DNA of 64,000 nucleotides from Planctomycetota bacterium (lineage in GTDB: Bacteria; Planctomycetota; Phycisphaerae; Phycisphaerales; UBA1924). The translations under genes and the position numbers were made by a program. The notes under the pieces are model-generated. The model saw only the letters and a list, made by a program, of their open reading frames with translations. It made no database searches and was not told the origin of the DNA. The stretch spans positions 1 to 64,000 of the forward strand of contig JAFLCN010000021.1 of the NCBI GenBank assembly GCA_017303555.1, in the 5' to 3' direction. Within the stretch, counting starts at the first letter, position 1. The number at the start of each line of letters is the position of its first letter. Of the stretch, positions 7,984 through 17,254 are shown in pieces.

Positions 7984-8868
7984 CTACCACCGATAAATCG
8001 GTGCAAGAACTTCGCAGGTTGGTGATCCGAATGCGCGTCGACGCAGCGTGTAGAGAGGGGCCTGCGCGGGGCAATTGAAGCGGAAGGGGAGCACCGCGGC
8101 GCCGAGGCCGCGCGAGATGCAGAGCACGGTGTCGCGCAGGCGGAAGACGCCGGAGGCTCGATTTCCCGGCAAATCGCAGCTTGTGTGCGGGATGAACGAG
8201 GCGTGCGAGCGCACCTGGCCGCCGTGCGTGTGGCCGCTGAGCACGATCGGAATCTTGAGTTCGGATGCGGCGAAGATTTCGGATGGATAGTGAACAAGCG
8301 CCACAGCGAACGGATCGTTTGCGCGGCAAGTTGAAGCGAGAAGGCTCTCGGGGAATCCGGAACCGATGAGCGCCAGATCGCGTTTTCCCTGCCCGAGGTC
8401 GATCGGGATTTTGACCGATTCATGATTCAGCCAGCGGAGACCGGGGATCCTTGAAGCGGCGTGGAAGAAGCGTGGGGTGTCGTGGTTGCCCAGGACCGCG
8501 AAGGCGCCGAAGCGGGATCGCCAGGCGGCTGCGAGTTCGCCGAGTGCGCGGACGGCGGCGGCCTCGTCGCCCGGGCTGGTCATGTAATCGCCGGTGAGAA
8601 CGACGAGGTCGGCGGGTGTTGCGCGAAGGGCGTCGATGAGCCGGGCGTGATGAGGGGGGCTTGGGTAGAGCCGTTCGATATGGGTATCGGAAAGGTGGAG
8701 AATCCGGAGCCCATCGAGTTCGGGCGGAACCGAGGGGTGGACGAGGTCGAAGGGCTCGATAGGGGCGGGGGGCCGCGGAGCACGAAAACCCCACTCCGGG
8801 CGGCGGCAGAGCCCGATATGCGGCGGTGCCTCCGGGCAAGTTGAAAGGGTTGGAAGCGCGGGCGTCAT
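7984..8868 (-). CDS. Metallophosphoesterase
   Basis: A 294-residue calcineurin-like phosphoesterase. The metal-binding motifs come in the standard order: LSDTHIE (D61, H63), GDYM (D94), GNHD (N128, H129, D130), a central His at 193 and GHTHGG (H213, H215). It resembles the YaeI/UDP-2,3-diacylglucosamine hydrolase-like group, but the usual N-terminal membrane segment is absent and the substrate is unknown. The first 45 residues are proline-rich with no clear domain, so a later start is possible. It is divergent from the following HTH gene, with about 70 bp between the two starts. Confidence 0.85.
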   Translation of the reverse strand: MTPALPTLSTCPEAPPHIGLCRRPEWGFRAPRPPAPIEPFDLVHPSVPPELDGLRILHLSDTHIERLYPSPPHHARLIDALRATPADLVVLTGDYMTSPGDEAAAVRALGELAAAWRSRFGAFAVLGNHDTPRFFHAASRIPGLRWLNHESVKIPIDLGQGKRDLALIGSGFPESLLASTCRANDPFAVALVHYPSEIFAASELKIPIVLSGHTHGGQVRSHASFIPHTSCDLPGNRASGVFRLRDTVLCISRGLGAAVLPFRFNCPAQAPLYTLRRRAFGSPTCEVLAPIYRW

Positions 8869-8937
8869 AGAGGAAGTATCATCTGGGCCCGGCCGGTCCG
8901 CTGCCAGCGGGCTTTTCGGGTCTTCAGGAGTCTGTCC

Positions 8938-9810
8938 ATGGCCAAGATGTTCTACTCGCTCGACGAAGCCGCCCAGAAGCTCAAGGTCTCTCCTGAGGCC
9001 GTGAAGGAGATGGCGGACAAGCGTCAGCTCGAAGTCTTCCGTGATCGCGACCGGCTGATGTTCAAGGTGGAGCAGGTGGATCTGCTCGCCGGCGGCAAGT
9101 CTGGGGGCGACGATGAAGTGATCGCGCTGGCGGACAGCAGCTCGGAGCTCGAGCCGATCGGGCTGGCGAGCAGCGGCTCGGCGGTTTCGATGGGCAGCGG
9201 GATCGGCATGAGCGGCTCGGGCGCTCCGGCGGGCGAGAGCCCGAAGGAGCAGACGGGTATCAGCATCTTCGATGCGGACGCGACGGACGAGTCGGATCCG
9301 TCGGCGGTGACGCGTGTGACGAGCGCCCCGCTCCAGGGCCTTGCCGCGACTTCGGCGGGGGATTCTTCTGCCGGTTCGGGCATCATGGACTTGGGCGGCG
9401 GCACGGGCTTTGGCCAGGGGCTCGCGGAGGATGCGTACAGCGTGACCTCGAACGCGGGCTCGGGCTCGGTGGATGCAGAGGGCAGCAACGCGGGCGTGGC
9501 CGAAGGCGGGGCGCTGTTTGAAGGCGGCGGGGGCGATGCAACGCCGGTGGGTGCGGGTGCGATGACGATGGCGGCGATGGTTGCCGCGGAGCCGTATGAC
9601 GGAACTTGGTCGGGCGTCTTGGGAGGCGTGGCGTTCGGCGCGATTGTGACACTGCTGTTGAGCGTGTTCGCGGTGGTGCTGGTGCTGAGCGGCTCGGGCG
9701 CGGAATTCCTGGAGACGCTGGGCGCGAACATCTGGGCGGTGGTGGGCGGGCTTGCGGGCCTGACGGTGGTTGCGGGCGTGATCGGGATGGTGATCGGTAA
9801 GCGCAGTTGA
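8938..9810 (+). CDS. HTH-domain protein with C-terminal membrane segments
   Basis: A 290-residue three-part protein. Residues 1-55 match an excisionase/MerR-like helix-turn-helix (YSLDEAAQKLKVSPEAVKEM). Residues about 60-220 are low-complexity Gly/Ser/Asp/Ala-rich and include GSGIMDLGGGTG, similar to the GSGLLDL motif of a planctomycete-specific family. The last 80 residues hold two hydrophobic membrane segments and end in GKRS. A DNA-binding-like head tethered to the membrane is unusual; whether it binds DNA is unknown. AGGAG precedes the ATG, and a strong terminator follows 22 bases after the stop. Confidence 0.75.
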   Translation: MAKMFYSLDEAAQKLKVSPEAVKEMADKRQLEVFRDRDRLMFKVEQVDLLAGGKSGGDDEVIALADSSSELEPIGLASSGSAVSMGSGIGMSGSGAPAGESPKEQTGISIFDADATDESDPSAVTRVTSAPLQGLAATSAGDSSAGSGIMDLGGGTGFGQGLAEDAYSVTSNAGSGSVDAEGSNAGVAEGGALFEGGGGDATPVGAGAMTMAAMVAAEPYDGTWSGVLGGVAFGAIVTLLLSVFAVVLVLSGSGAEFLETLGANIWAVVGGLAGLTVVAGVIGMVIGKRS

Positions 9811-9832
9811 TTGACGGATTCACGAGAAGAAC

Positions 9833-9857
9833 AAACCCGCACGCTGAGTGCGGGTTT
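9833..9857 (+). terminator. Rho-independent terminator
   Basis: A 10-bp perfect stem (AAACCCGCAC / GTGCGGGTTT) with a 5-base loop, followed by TTCTT. It lies between the converging ends of the HTH gene and the metalloprotease gene and can serve both strands. Confidence 0.9.
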
Positions 9858-9881
9858 TCTTATTGGGTGCGGCGTGCTTGC

Positions 9882-11759
9882 TCAGGGGCAGAGGAGTTCG
9901 CCGTAGGCTACGAAGAAGATCAGGAAATCAGCATCTTCGACGAAGCCGTCGCCATTCAGATCAGCAAGGCAGCCGGCGGGCATCTCAGGATCAGCGCAAT
10001 CAAAGGTGTTGTACTGATCGAGGAAAAGAGAAAAATCCGGGTCGTCTACCAGTCGGTCGTTGTTCAAGTCGGAAGGACAGGCCTCTCCGGACACGGAGAA
10101 ATCGGACAGAGCCTGGCGAGCACCCCGCCAGTTCTCGCCGGATGCCACGAGTTTGTACGAATAGCCTGGTCGAAGAACCGAGGAAGGGATGAGGGCGCTT
10201 GTTGTGGCCAACCCGAACTCGGAGTGAGCCACAAACGGAGAAGACGATCGCGTTCGTTGGGTTACACCGAGTTGATAGAGCACAGCGTTGTAATTCGACG
10301 AACTCGAACTTGGTCCCCATGTTGCACTGACGGCCCCCGGCGCGACGATGGCGTCCGTTGGAGGGAACTGAATCTGGAAAGGACCGGGTGGAGGTAGGAC
10401 GTTCGAGGGATTGATCTTCCAGCCGATGATGTCAAGAGCTCGAATATCCGACATTTGCAGGAAAGACCCACCGACGATGTCGGAAAGTCCGTTCGACGCG
10501 GCGACGTCCATGATCCCTATGTACGCAGGGTGATTCGACAGAGCATCTCGCCAGTGACTGGCTTGGCCTCCGCCATCCTCAACCTCCGATACGCCGTCAG
10601 CCATCTCAAAGAGGAACGCGGGGCTATTCAGTGCAGCCACAGTTTGCGACCGCTCCCCGAGCGTTAATTGGCGTCGGACGCCCTGAAACTGCGCACCGGA
10701 AACCGAATCTGGGGGTGCGGTCCACGGAAGGCGAAAGATGTCGAGAGCATCCATCGGATCACCGTCAAATATTCGGTACTCAACGTTCGATGTAAAACCG
10801 AGATGATGTCCAAATTCATGCACAAGCGTGCCTTCCAAGTCGACTTGTCCCGGCTGGACGAGGCCCCCTCTCGAATCCAGGCACCATTCGGACGCGGAAT
10901 CAAGATACACCTCCAGCGTTATCGGAAACGGCGTCTCGAAAACAGAACTGAAAAGCGGCAGCGTAAGAAATACATCCGAAGTTACCCCGAGGCCCGAAGA
11001 ATCGAAATATGGAATCGTGAATCCTGGAGGGAAACTGCCGTAAAGGTCGGACTCTGCGCTGTCCAAGTCCACGCCAAACATTCGGTCCACAACTTCGCCG
11101 CGAAAATCCGGCCACCATTCGCCTGTGAAAATCGTGTAGGCAACCGCCACGCCACCGTCAAGGTCTTGCCACTTTACGTCAAAATCAATCTCGCAGTTGT
11201 TGCTACTGAGCAACTGGGTGTACATGGACGCGGCCCGGAAAACGGCGAACTCCGCTTCCATAGGCTTTGTTCCGCCCTGCAGCGATGCCGGCGCGCCGCT
11301 GTGATCGTATGTGTATCCAATCGAGACCGATCGGTTGGCCACCGTCTTATCGGGAGTGAGTAAACGCTTCGTGGTTGCGTCGCGGCGAAATACATGAACG
11401 CTGTCTGAGCCTGAAATTGTCACGGTCCACGGCTTTCGCAAGGTGCCGCACGTGAGGGATACGACGAATTCACGGATCGACCATTTCCCATCCGGTTCAA
11501 GAATCAGGATTCCCGGAATTCGGCGCCGAAACGTCTGCGGGTCGGCCGGATCAAACGTGTGTTTGATGCCCGATTCCAGATTGCCGTCGCCACCGTGGCT
11601 GAGCATCGGAACTCGAACGGGCAGGTTCGCGTCCTTTGCCGCGGCGAACTCAATCGTCGGCGCGGTACCGTTGACGATGACGCGCGCCGGAACCGCCGCC
11701 TCTGCCACCGTCAACAAAAAGCAATGCGATAAGACCATCACGCTTTTCAAGCAATTCAT
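9882..11759 (-). CDS. Exported HExxH metalloprotease-like protein with dockerin-type tag
   Basis: A 625-residue exported protein. It has a signal peptide (residues about 1-22), a long N-terminal domain, and the zinc-binding motif VHEFGHHLGF (HExxH at 314-318), as in the NF038122-like metalloprotease family. The position where metzincins carry a third His holds Ser, so the third ligand is not obvious. After a fibronectin-like stretch (about 470-560) comes the C-terminal tag: two EF-hand-like loops (DLNNDRLVDDPDF and DLNGDGFVEDADF) with four cysteines, ending LLCP. The start overlaps the stop of the upstream lipoprotein gene by 4 bp (ATGA), so the two are translationally coupled. Confidence 0.8.
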   Translation of the reverse strand: MNCLKSVMVLSHCFLLTVAEAAVPARVIVNGTAPTIEFAAAKDANLPVRVPMLSHGGDGNLESGIKHTFDPADPQTFRRRIPGILILEPDGKWSIREFVVSLTCGTLRKPWTVTISGSDSVHVFRRDATTKRLLTPDKTVANRSVSIGYTYDHSGAPASLQGGTKPMEAEFAVFRAASMYTQLLSSNNCEIDFDVKWQDLDGGVAVAYTIFTGEWWPDFRGEVVDRMFGVDLDSAESDLYGSFPPGFTIPYFDSSGLGVTSDVFLTLPLFSSVFETPFPITLEVYLDSASEWCLDSRGGLVQPGQVDLEGTLVHEFGHHLGFTSNVEYRIFDGDPMDALDIFRLPWTAPPDSVSGAQFQGVRRQLTLGERSQTVAALNSPAFLFEMADGVSEVEDGGGQASHWRDALSNHPAYIGIMDVAASNGLSDIVGGSFLQMSDIRALDIIGWKINPSNVLPPPGPFQIQFPPTDAIVAPGAVSATWGPSSSSSNYNAVLYQLGVTQRTRSSSPFVAHSEFGLATTSALIPSSVLRPGYSYKLVASGENWRGARQALSDFSVSGEACPSDLNNDRLVDDPDFSLFLDQYNTFDCADPEMPAGCLADLNGDGFVEDADFLIFFVAYGELLCP

Positions 11760-12343
11760 CTGGTTGCTCCTGTTTCAGGGTGACGTGGGACAGCGATGCC
11801 AGGAAGGATCGGCGGTCCGATCGACGACGGGTGCACTCGAACGCGGACTCTTCCAGCAACCGGTCGCGTCTTCGCCGTGTCGACGGTGCCGCCACCAACA
11901 GCCCATCGCTTTAGTGCAATCTCCCAACCCTCACCTTTGGGTCGGACTTGTGAGGCAAGCTCAAGGCCGTACATACCCGACACTTCGTTTGGACCCCCTC
12001 GAACGATGCGACTGAATTCGGGAGTCCCCGCCTCGGGCAACAACAGGCCCTCCACGCGAGTGTTTCCATCGACTGTCCAGATCGGGATCCAATCGGCCGG
12101 TTCTCCGTCGCAATCTTTCCATTCGACAGAGAACAGCCCGGTCGAGCGATCGAACAGCACGGCGGTGGGACATGTTCGAAGTGGATTCCGGGGTAGAGAC
12201 TCAACGGCTACCTGATCGCTCGGTTGCGGTGGAGTGTGGGACTCGGGAGGCGGTGTGTCTGTGTTTGAACAGCCGATCATCACCAGCAACAGCACTGTTC
12301 CGAGCAATCCGACGACCGAGGGGCGTGGCGCTGAGAGATGCAT
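11756..12343 (-). CDS. Lipoprotein, unknown function
   Basis: A 195-residue protein from the first ATG (12343). An in-frame TTG at 12391 would add 16 residues before the signal. The hydrophobic segment VVGLLGTVLLLVMIGC ends in a lipobox, so the mature protein should start at that Cys and be membrane-anchored. A Pro/Thr/Glu linker follows, then a compact domain I do not recognise. Its stop overlaps the start of the HExxH protein by 4 bp, so the two are probably made together and may act together, for example as a protease with an anchored partner. That partnership is inference. Confidence 0.7.
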   Translation of the reverse strand: MHLSAPRPSVVGLLGTVLLLVMIGCSNTDTPPPESHTPPQPSDQVAVESLPRNPLRTCPTAVLFDRSTGLFSVEWKDCDGEPADWIPIWTVDGNTRVEGLLLPEAGTPEFSRIVRGGPNEVSGMYGLELASQVRPKGEGWEIALKRWAVGGGTVDTAKTRPVAGRVRVRVHPSSIGPPILPGIAVPRHPETGATR

Positions 12344-12395
12344 AGCGGGTGAGCATACCAAGTTCTCGGAGCTGGAAAGCACCAGATCCAATTTC

Positions 12396-12424
12396 TTTGC
12401 ATATTAATGTAACGTTTATATTGT
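12396..12424 (-). promoter_or_regulatory. AT-rich promoter-like stretch
   Basis: A short, strongly AT-rich island in otherwise GC-rich DNA, 50-80 bases upstream of the lipoprotein start. On the minus strand it contains TATAAA, TTACAT and TAATATGC. It is a likely promoter for the lipoprotein-protease pair, but no confident -35/-10 pair can be assigned. Confidence 0.3.
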
Positions 12425-12503
12425 GTTCGTGGGCTGCTGTAGAGCGTGCAAAAAGCAATGCACAGGGCGTAGCGCACGACGCAATGATTTGCTTGCATCA
12501 CCG

Positions 12504-13316
12504 CTACGGACAAACCAGCGCGTCATACGCCGGAGCAAAGAGCGTGAAGTCGAGGTCATCGACCAAGCCGTCGTCGTTGAGGTCGGACGGGCAGCCGGCG
12601 GGCATGGTCGGGTCGGCGCAGTCGAGGATGTTGTACGCGGGGGCGAAGATGGCGAAATCGAGGTCATCGACGAAGCCGTCGTCGTTGAGATCGCCGGTGC
12701 AGGTGCCGACCGAAATGTCGGCGGTGAACGAGAAGCTCGCGCTGCTGGCGGCGTTTGCCGGAGCGCCGGACCACATGAGCAGGCTGTTGGCGGCGCACGA
12801 GACCGTCAGTTTGTATTCGGCATCTGCGAACGAGATGGTCTGGAAATCGAATGTCCCCGAGGTGGTCTTGCTGAAAAGCACGTTCGCGCCGAGTTTGAGT
12901 TCGGCGCGGAGGGTGGATTTGCCGGCGGTGCCGGTGAGCTCGCCGACGAGGCGGATGTTGCCGCTCGCATCGGGCTTGAAGACCACCTCGAAGCGGGAAG
13001 TTCCGGAACCGGCGAACACCAGCGGCGATGAGGCGAGCGTCGCGGCGTTGGCGTTGACCGAACCCGTGCCCGACATCTGATCGGTGCCGAGCTGTGAATC
13101 GTGCTTCGAGACCGAGCCGCAGCTTCCCTCGCTCATGACGGTGGTGGTTTGCACGGTGTCGTTGAACGGCGCGAAGGCGACCGGCGGCGTGTGGGCCGCG
13201 TTCTGCCCGAAAGAGTTCACGGCCTGCACGAAGCGGCCGTCGGTGATGTAGGTCACGCCCGCGAGGGCGGAAGACGACAGCGAAAGAAGACAGAGCGCGG
13301 CGAGCGAGCGATCCAT
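12504..13316 (-). CDS. Exported protein with dockerin-type tag
   Basis: A 270-residue protein with a signal peptide (residues 1-19, ending SALAG). The middle (about 20-200) is a beta-rich domain of unknown function that begins VTYITDGRFVQA; similar YITDGR-type starts are known in planctomycete exported proteins. The C-terminal 65 residues are the standard tag: CTGDLNDDGFVDDLDF, a LDCADPTMPAGC bridge, DLNDDGLVDDLDF and a final LVCP. The loops fit calcium-binding dockerin/EF-hand repeats. It stands alone between the lipoprotein gene and metG, on the same strand as both. Confidence 0.8.
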   Translation of the reverse strand: MDRSLAALCLLSLSSSALAGVTYITDGRFVQAVNSFGQNAAHTPPVAFAPFNDTVQTTTVMSEGSCGSVSKHDSQLGTDQMSGTGSVNANAATLASSPLVFAGSGTSRFEVVFKPDASGNIRLVGELTGTAGKSTLRAELKLGANVLFSKTTSGTFDFQTISFADAEYKLTVSCAANSLLMWSGAPANAASSASFSFTADISVGTCTGDLNDDGFVDDLDFAIFAPAYNILDCADPTMPAGCPSDLNDDGLVDDLDFTLFAPAYDALVCP

Positions 13317-13426
13317 GGCGGTTCCTTCTCACGGTCTGAAGCGTTCAGTTTACCGCAAGGAACGGACGGGTTGCCCCGGAAAACGGCGCGCAGAATCGGG
13401 ATTTAGCGTCCTGATAACGATCTGGC

Positions 13427-15040
13427 TCAGGCTGGCGGTGCTTCGGCCGTGTCGGCACGCATGAAGAGTGCGGCACCCTTGGCGATGCGGTGGCCGGGCT
13501 TGATGCCTCGGGGGCCGTTGAAGGCGCAGAGTTCTGCGAGTGGGGCGCTTGCGTCCGGGGTGCAGTTCCAGGCGGCCCAGAGCTCGGCCATTTTCTGGGG
13601 CATGGCGGGGGCGAGCATGATCGAGGCGATGCGGATGGATTCGGCGCAGCAGGCGAGGATGTTGGCGACTTCCTGGCCGTTGGTCGCCATGTCTTTGGCG
13701 AGTGTGAACGGCTTGGTCTCGCTGATGAGGTCGTCGACGTCTTTGATGAGGGAGGAGGCGGCCTCGAACGCGGCAGAGAGATCGAGTTCTTTCGCGGCGG
13801 TGAGGTACGCGGGAACAGCGTCGGCGGATGTGGTCTCCCAGCGACGATCGATCCACGTGGATTGATACTCGGGGACTTTGCCCTCAAAGTACTTTTCGAT
13901 CATGTTCGAGACGCGGCTCGCGCAGTTGCCGATGCCGTTGGCGAGATCGGCGTTGTAGACCTCGACGAACTTGGCGTGCGAGAAGTCGGCGTCGGTTGCG
14001 CCTTGCGGGCCTTGCGTGATGAGATACCAGCGGAGGGCATCGAGGCTGTACTTGGATGCGTAGGCCTGGAGCACTTCGATCGTGACGAAGTTACCCAGGC
14101 TCTTGCTCATCTTGCGGCCGTCGCGCACCCAGTAGGCGTGGCTGTAGACGGTTGCCGGCAGTTTGCGATCGAGCGCCATGAGCAGCGCGGGCCAGATGAC
14201 GGCGTGGAACCAGAGAATGTCCTTGGCGATGTAGTGGACGGTGGGGGGCCAGAAGTTTTGCCGCTCCGGTGTGTCGACGACGCTGAGGTAGTTGAAGAGC
14301 GCATCGATCCAGACGTAGATGCGGTGCGATTGGTCGTCGGGCATCTTGATGCCCCACTGGCTGGTCGGGTCGGCGGTGACGGCGCGGCTGATGGGGATGT
14401 CCTGCAGACCTTCGCGGAAACGTCCGAGCACTTCGTTGCGGCGCGCTTCGGGGAGGACGAACGAGGGGTTCGCATCGAAGTGTGCCTGGAGCTTGGCCTG
14501 ATACGCCGAGAGCTTGAAGAAGTAGTTCTTCTCGACCTTCTTGACGAGCGGCTTGCCGGTGACGGGGCTGACGAAGCTCGCTTCCTTCGCGGCGGTTTCG
14601 GTCAGGTACTCCTCCTGCGATTCATCGAACCAGCCGACGTAATCGCCGAGATAGATGTCGCCCTTCTTCTGGAGGGCGCGGATGTACTCGAGCACTTTGG
14701 ACTTGTGACGATCTTCGGTGGTGCGGATGAAGTCGTCGTTGGAGCAGTTCATAAAGGCGAAGGCCTTCTTGAACTCCTCGGCGTTTTTGTCGGCCCATTG
14801 GATTGGGGTGACGTTGTGTGCGGCGGCGGAGGTCACGACCTTGTCGGCGTGCTCGTCGGTGCCGGTGAGGAAAAAGACATCCTGAGAACGGCCGTTCCCG
14901 GCATCACTCTGGCCCCCCAGCAGCCGATAAAAGCGGGCTGTTACGTCGGCGAGCAGCGTCGTGTAGCAGTGACCGATGTGGGGTCGGTCGTTGACGTAGT
15001 AGATGGGCGTAGTGATGTATGTCTGGGCAGGTTCGGGCAT
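13427..15040 (-). CDS. metG: Methionyl-tRNA synthetase
   Basis: A 537-residue class I aminoacyl-tRNA synthetase that charges tRNA-Met. The HIGH motif is intact at residues 21-24 (RPHIGH), and KMSKS is present in DGRKMSKSLGNFV. The size and the lack of a C-terminal tRNA-binding (OB) domain match the short bacterial form. The start at 15040 (MPEPAQTYIT) is chosen because the family begins shortly before the first beta strand; the frame stays open upstream only as a shadow of the neighbouring tagged gene. It is the only visible copy in the window and appears intact. Confidence 0.95.
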   Translation of the reverse strand: MPEPAQTYITTPIYYVNDRPHIGHCYTTLLADVTARFYRLLGGQSDAGNGRSQDVFFLTGTDEHADKVVTSAAAHNVTPIQWADKNAEEFKKAFAFMNCSNDDFIRTTEDRHKSKVLEYIRALQKKGDIYLGDYVGWFDESQEEYLTETAAKEASFVSPVTGKPLVKKVEKNYFFKLSAYQAKLQAHFDANPSFVLPEARRNEVLGRFREGLQDIPISRAVTADPTSQWGIKMPDDQSHRIYVWIDALFNYLSVVDTPERQNFWPPTVHYIAKDILWFHAVIWPALLMALDRKLPATVYSHAYWVRDGRKMSKSLGNFVTIEVLQAYASKYSLDALRWYLITQGPQGATDADFSHAKFVEVYNADLANGIGNCASRVSNMIEKYFEGKVPEYQSTWIDRRWETTSADAVPAYLTAAKELDLSAAFEAASSLIKDVDDLISETKPFTLAKDMATNGQEVANILACCAESIRIASIMLAPAMPQKMAELWAAWNCTPDASAPLAELCAFNGPRGIKPGHRIAKGAALFMRADTAEAPPA

Positions 15041-15068
15041 GCGAGCAGGGTAGGAAACGAAGAGGGCT

Positions 15069-17057
15069 TCAGGGCTCGGCGCATGTGAGTTGTTCGTAGC
15101 CGATAATGAACACCTGAAAATCGGAGTCGTCGACCACGCCGTCGCCGCTGAAGTCGGCCGGGCAGCCCAATGCCATGGAAGGATCGGCGCAGTCGAGCGT
15201 GTTGTACGCCGTGAGGAACACAACAAAGTCCGAGTCGTTGACTTGGCCGTCGCACGCAAGATCGGCAGCACAAATGGTGACGAATGCAGGTGTGGTGAGG
15301 TCGGAACCGGCGACACCGGGAGTTCCGGAGATGCGGCAGTCGTAGACCGCCGCATCGCGACCCGTGGCCGGATTCATGACATAAGTTGCTTGTGTCTCTC
15401 CGGGTATGGCGATTCCGTTGCGGCGCCATTGAAACGCGGTCGCGCCGGGTGCTTTCGCGGTGAGCGTGAACGGAGCGCCGGGGCAGGGGTTGGCACGGTT
15501 GGGAGACACGGAAGGGAGCTGCTTGCCAACGTGCAGGTAATCGATCTCGTGGTTGTTTCCCCACGCGCTGTTGCTGGCGAGGAAACTCTCGAACTCTGCT
15601 GTGACGATGCCCAAGCGTGCCGAGACCCCGACAAAGCCGTCGATGCCGTGCCCGGTTCCGACCGTTGAGTCGATTACTCCCGTTCGGTGCTTCTGACCCA
15701 GGGTGTCGGTGATCACCAGGCTGGCAAAGTTTGCTACGGAACTGTTGTCGTCAAACATCCAGGCACCCACGCCTTCCACTGGCGGATCGAACTCAAGAAG
15801 GATGCGACCGGATGGGCCGCCGGGCGATTCGCCGAGCAGTGCTCCGCCCTGGAAGCGGCCGGGCGTGGTGTAGACCCCAGATCGGAACGCCTTGCCGGTT
15901 TCCGCGACGACCGCTCCGCTTTGGTTGACCAGCCGTAGATCGATGGCGGGCGAGATGCGGTCGATCGGAGCGAGGTTGGCGTAGTTTTCGAAGTCATACA
16001 CGGTTGGCGCTGCCGAGAGCGACGAAATGAACAACGCTTGCCCGTTGGCGACGTTTCCGGCGGTGTATTTTTGGGCTGGCACAAATGCGGCGTAGGGAGA
16101 AAGCCAGAGCGTCCAGTCGGCGTCACCGTCGTAGAGGTTCGTACAGTCAAAGTAGATCGACACGTGCAGCAGTTCGCTTGTGATTCTGCCGGGTGCGTTG
16201 GTGAGCAATCCATCTGACGAATAGAGCGATACGCTGAGCGGATCTCCACTCGCTTCCGTTCGAAAGAAGCGACTGCTCGGCAGCGAAAGATCGAAGTCTA
16301 CTTGCATGTAACCAGTGACAACCGCACGCGAGGTAAATGTCAGAGCGATCTTCGATGCACCGTCCGCATAGTCCGTGATCTCTCCCACAAAGGTCGCCGA
16401 GACAAATCCGCCCCCAGTACTTCCGCCACCACTGATCCTTCGAGATCGCGAGATGCCTGCGCCGAGTCCGCCGGTCACCGGCCCGGCCGGAGTAAATCCT
16501 TGGATTGAGCCATCGGCCGTAGTCGCTTGGAACGCCACTTGGCCCGGTGCGACCGGAGGCTGGGCCGGGTATTCGATAAGGAAGCCGTTCGCAGTATCGT
16601 CCTCAACAGCGTCGTACCACGCCAGGCCCGTGGGGTTCAGCATCAGGTACGCGCGATTGCCCTCCATGCTGTTGGGTTGGCCGGTATGAAACGCTGTGAA
16701 CGTCCACGGCTCGCCGGTTACCCAACGCCAGATCGAAGCGTTGTTGCGATCCCAGAAGCCGCCGAGCCATACGCCGACAATGTCCCCAAACTGCGCGTTC
16801 ACAAATGTGCGCTCGCCCTGGTTGGTGATGGTTGCCAGATGGCCCGAGACTCCGAGGTGGGAGCGCGCCGAAGCGAGCGAGCTCGCCGCAGGCCACTTGA
16901 TTCCCGTTTGCAGCACCCGCTCGTAGTAATGCCCATTCTCCGGATTGAAAACAACTTGGCCCTGCGCCCGGTGCATCGCAAATGCCGATAGTGACCAGCC
17001 GCCAAAGGCGACGGCGGCGGCGCGAACAAACCGGAACGATCCGTGCTGGCGATTCAT
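15069..17057 (-). CDS. Multidomain exported protein: C-type lectin, Ig-like, dockerin tag
   Basis: A 662-residue protein with a signal peptide (about 1-34). Residues about 35-150 form a C-type lectin-like domain (NGHYYERV, WLGGFWDRNN, WRWVTGEPWTF, NGFLIEYP). The middle is a beta-rich choice-of-anchor-type region (VEGVGAWMFDDNSS). Residues about 530-595 are Ig-like (QWRRNGIAIPG, AAVYDCRISG). The end is the two-loop tag (DLACDGQVNDSDF, DFSGDGVVDDSDF), here finishing CAEP rather than CP. A strong AAGGGGGAA precedes the ATG at 17057. The domain mix suggests binding of a surface glycan or another protein. It is divergent from the TPR gene, with about 200 bp between the starts. Confidence 0.8.
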   Translation of the reverse strand: MNRQHGSFRFVRAAAVAFGGWSLSAFAMHRAQGQVVFNPENGHYYERVLQTGIKWPAASSLASARSHLGVSGHLATITNQGERTFVNAQFGDIVGVWLGGFWDRNNASIWRWVTGEPWTFTAFHTGQPNSMEGNRAYLMLNPTGLAWYDAVEDDTANGFLIEYPAQPPVAPGQVAFQATTADGSIQGFTPAGPVTGGLGAGISRSRRISGGGSTGGGFVSATFVGEITDYADGASKIALTFTSRAVVTGYMQVDFDLSLPSSRFFRTEASGDPLSVSLYSSDGLLTNAPGRITSELLHVSIYFDCTNLYDGDADWTLWLSPYAAFVPAQKYTAGNVANGQALFISSLSAAPTVYDFENYANLAPIDRISPAIDLRLVNQSGAVVAETGKAFRSGVYTTPGRFQGGALLGESPGGPSGRILLEFDPPVEGVGAWMFDDNSSVANFASLVITDTLGQKHRTGVIDSTVGTGHGIDGFVGVSARLGIVTAEFESFLASNSAWGNNHEIDYLHVGKQLPSVSPNRANPCPGAPFTLTAKAPGATAFQWRRNGIAIPGETQATYVMNPATGRDAAVYDCRISGTPGVAGSDLTTPAFVTICAADLACDGQVNDSDFVVFLTAYNTLDCADPSMALGCPADFSGDGVVDDSDFQVFIIGYEQLTCAEP

Positions 17058-17254
17058 GGTTTCCCCCTTTATGGAACCCGCGTACCCACACGATACAGCG
17101 GATTCGCAGGCCCGAGAATGCGGAGACGGAGAGTTCATATTCCGTGCGGGGTTTGGACGCAACAATTGCGAACAGGACCGAATTGTTCGGTGGGCGTGCG
17201 GTTTTCGAGAACCCGGCCTTGCCGCGGCGGGTATTGTGGATGAAGGAGATGCAC

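Noticed and set aside
7590..8078. 162-residue ORF in the gene-free kilobase
   Set aside because: It overlaps the end of the phosphoesterase gene on the other strand, has no domain or start signal, and runs through hairpins.
13490..15088. 532-residue plus-strand ORF opposite metG
   Set aside because: Gly/Val/Asp-rich antisense shadow of an intact metG with all its motifs.
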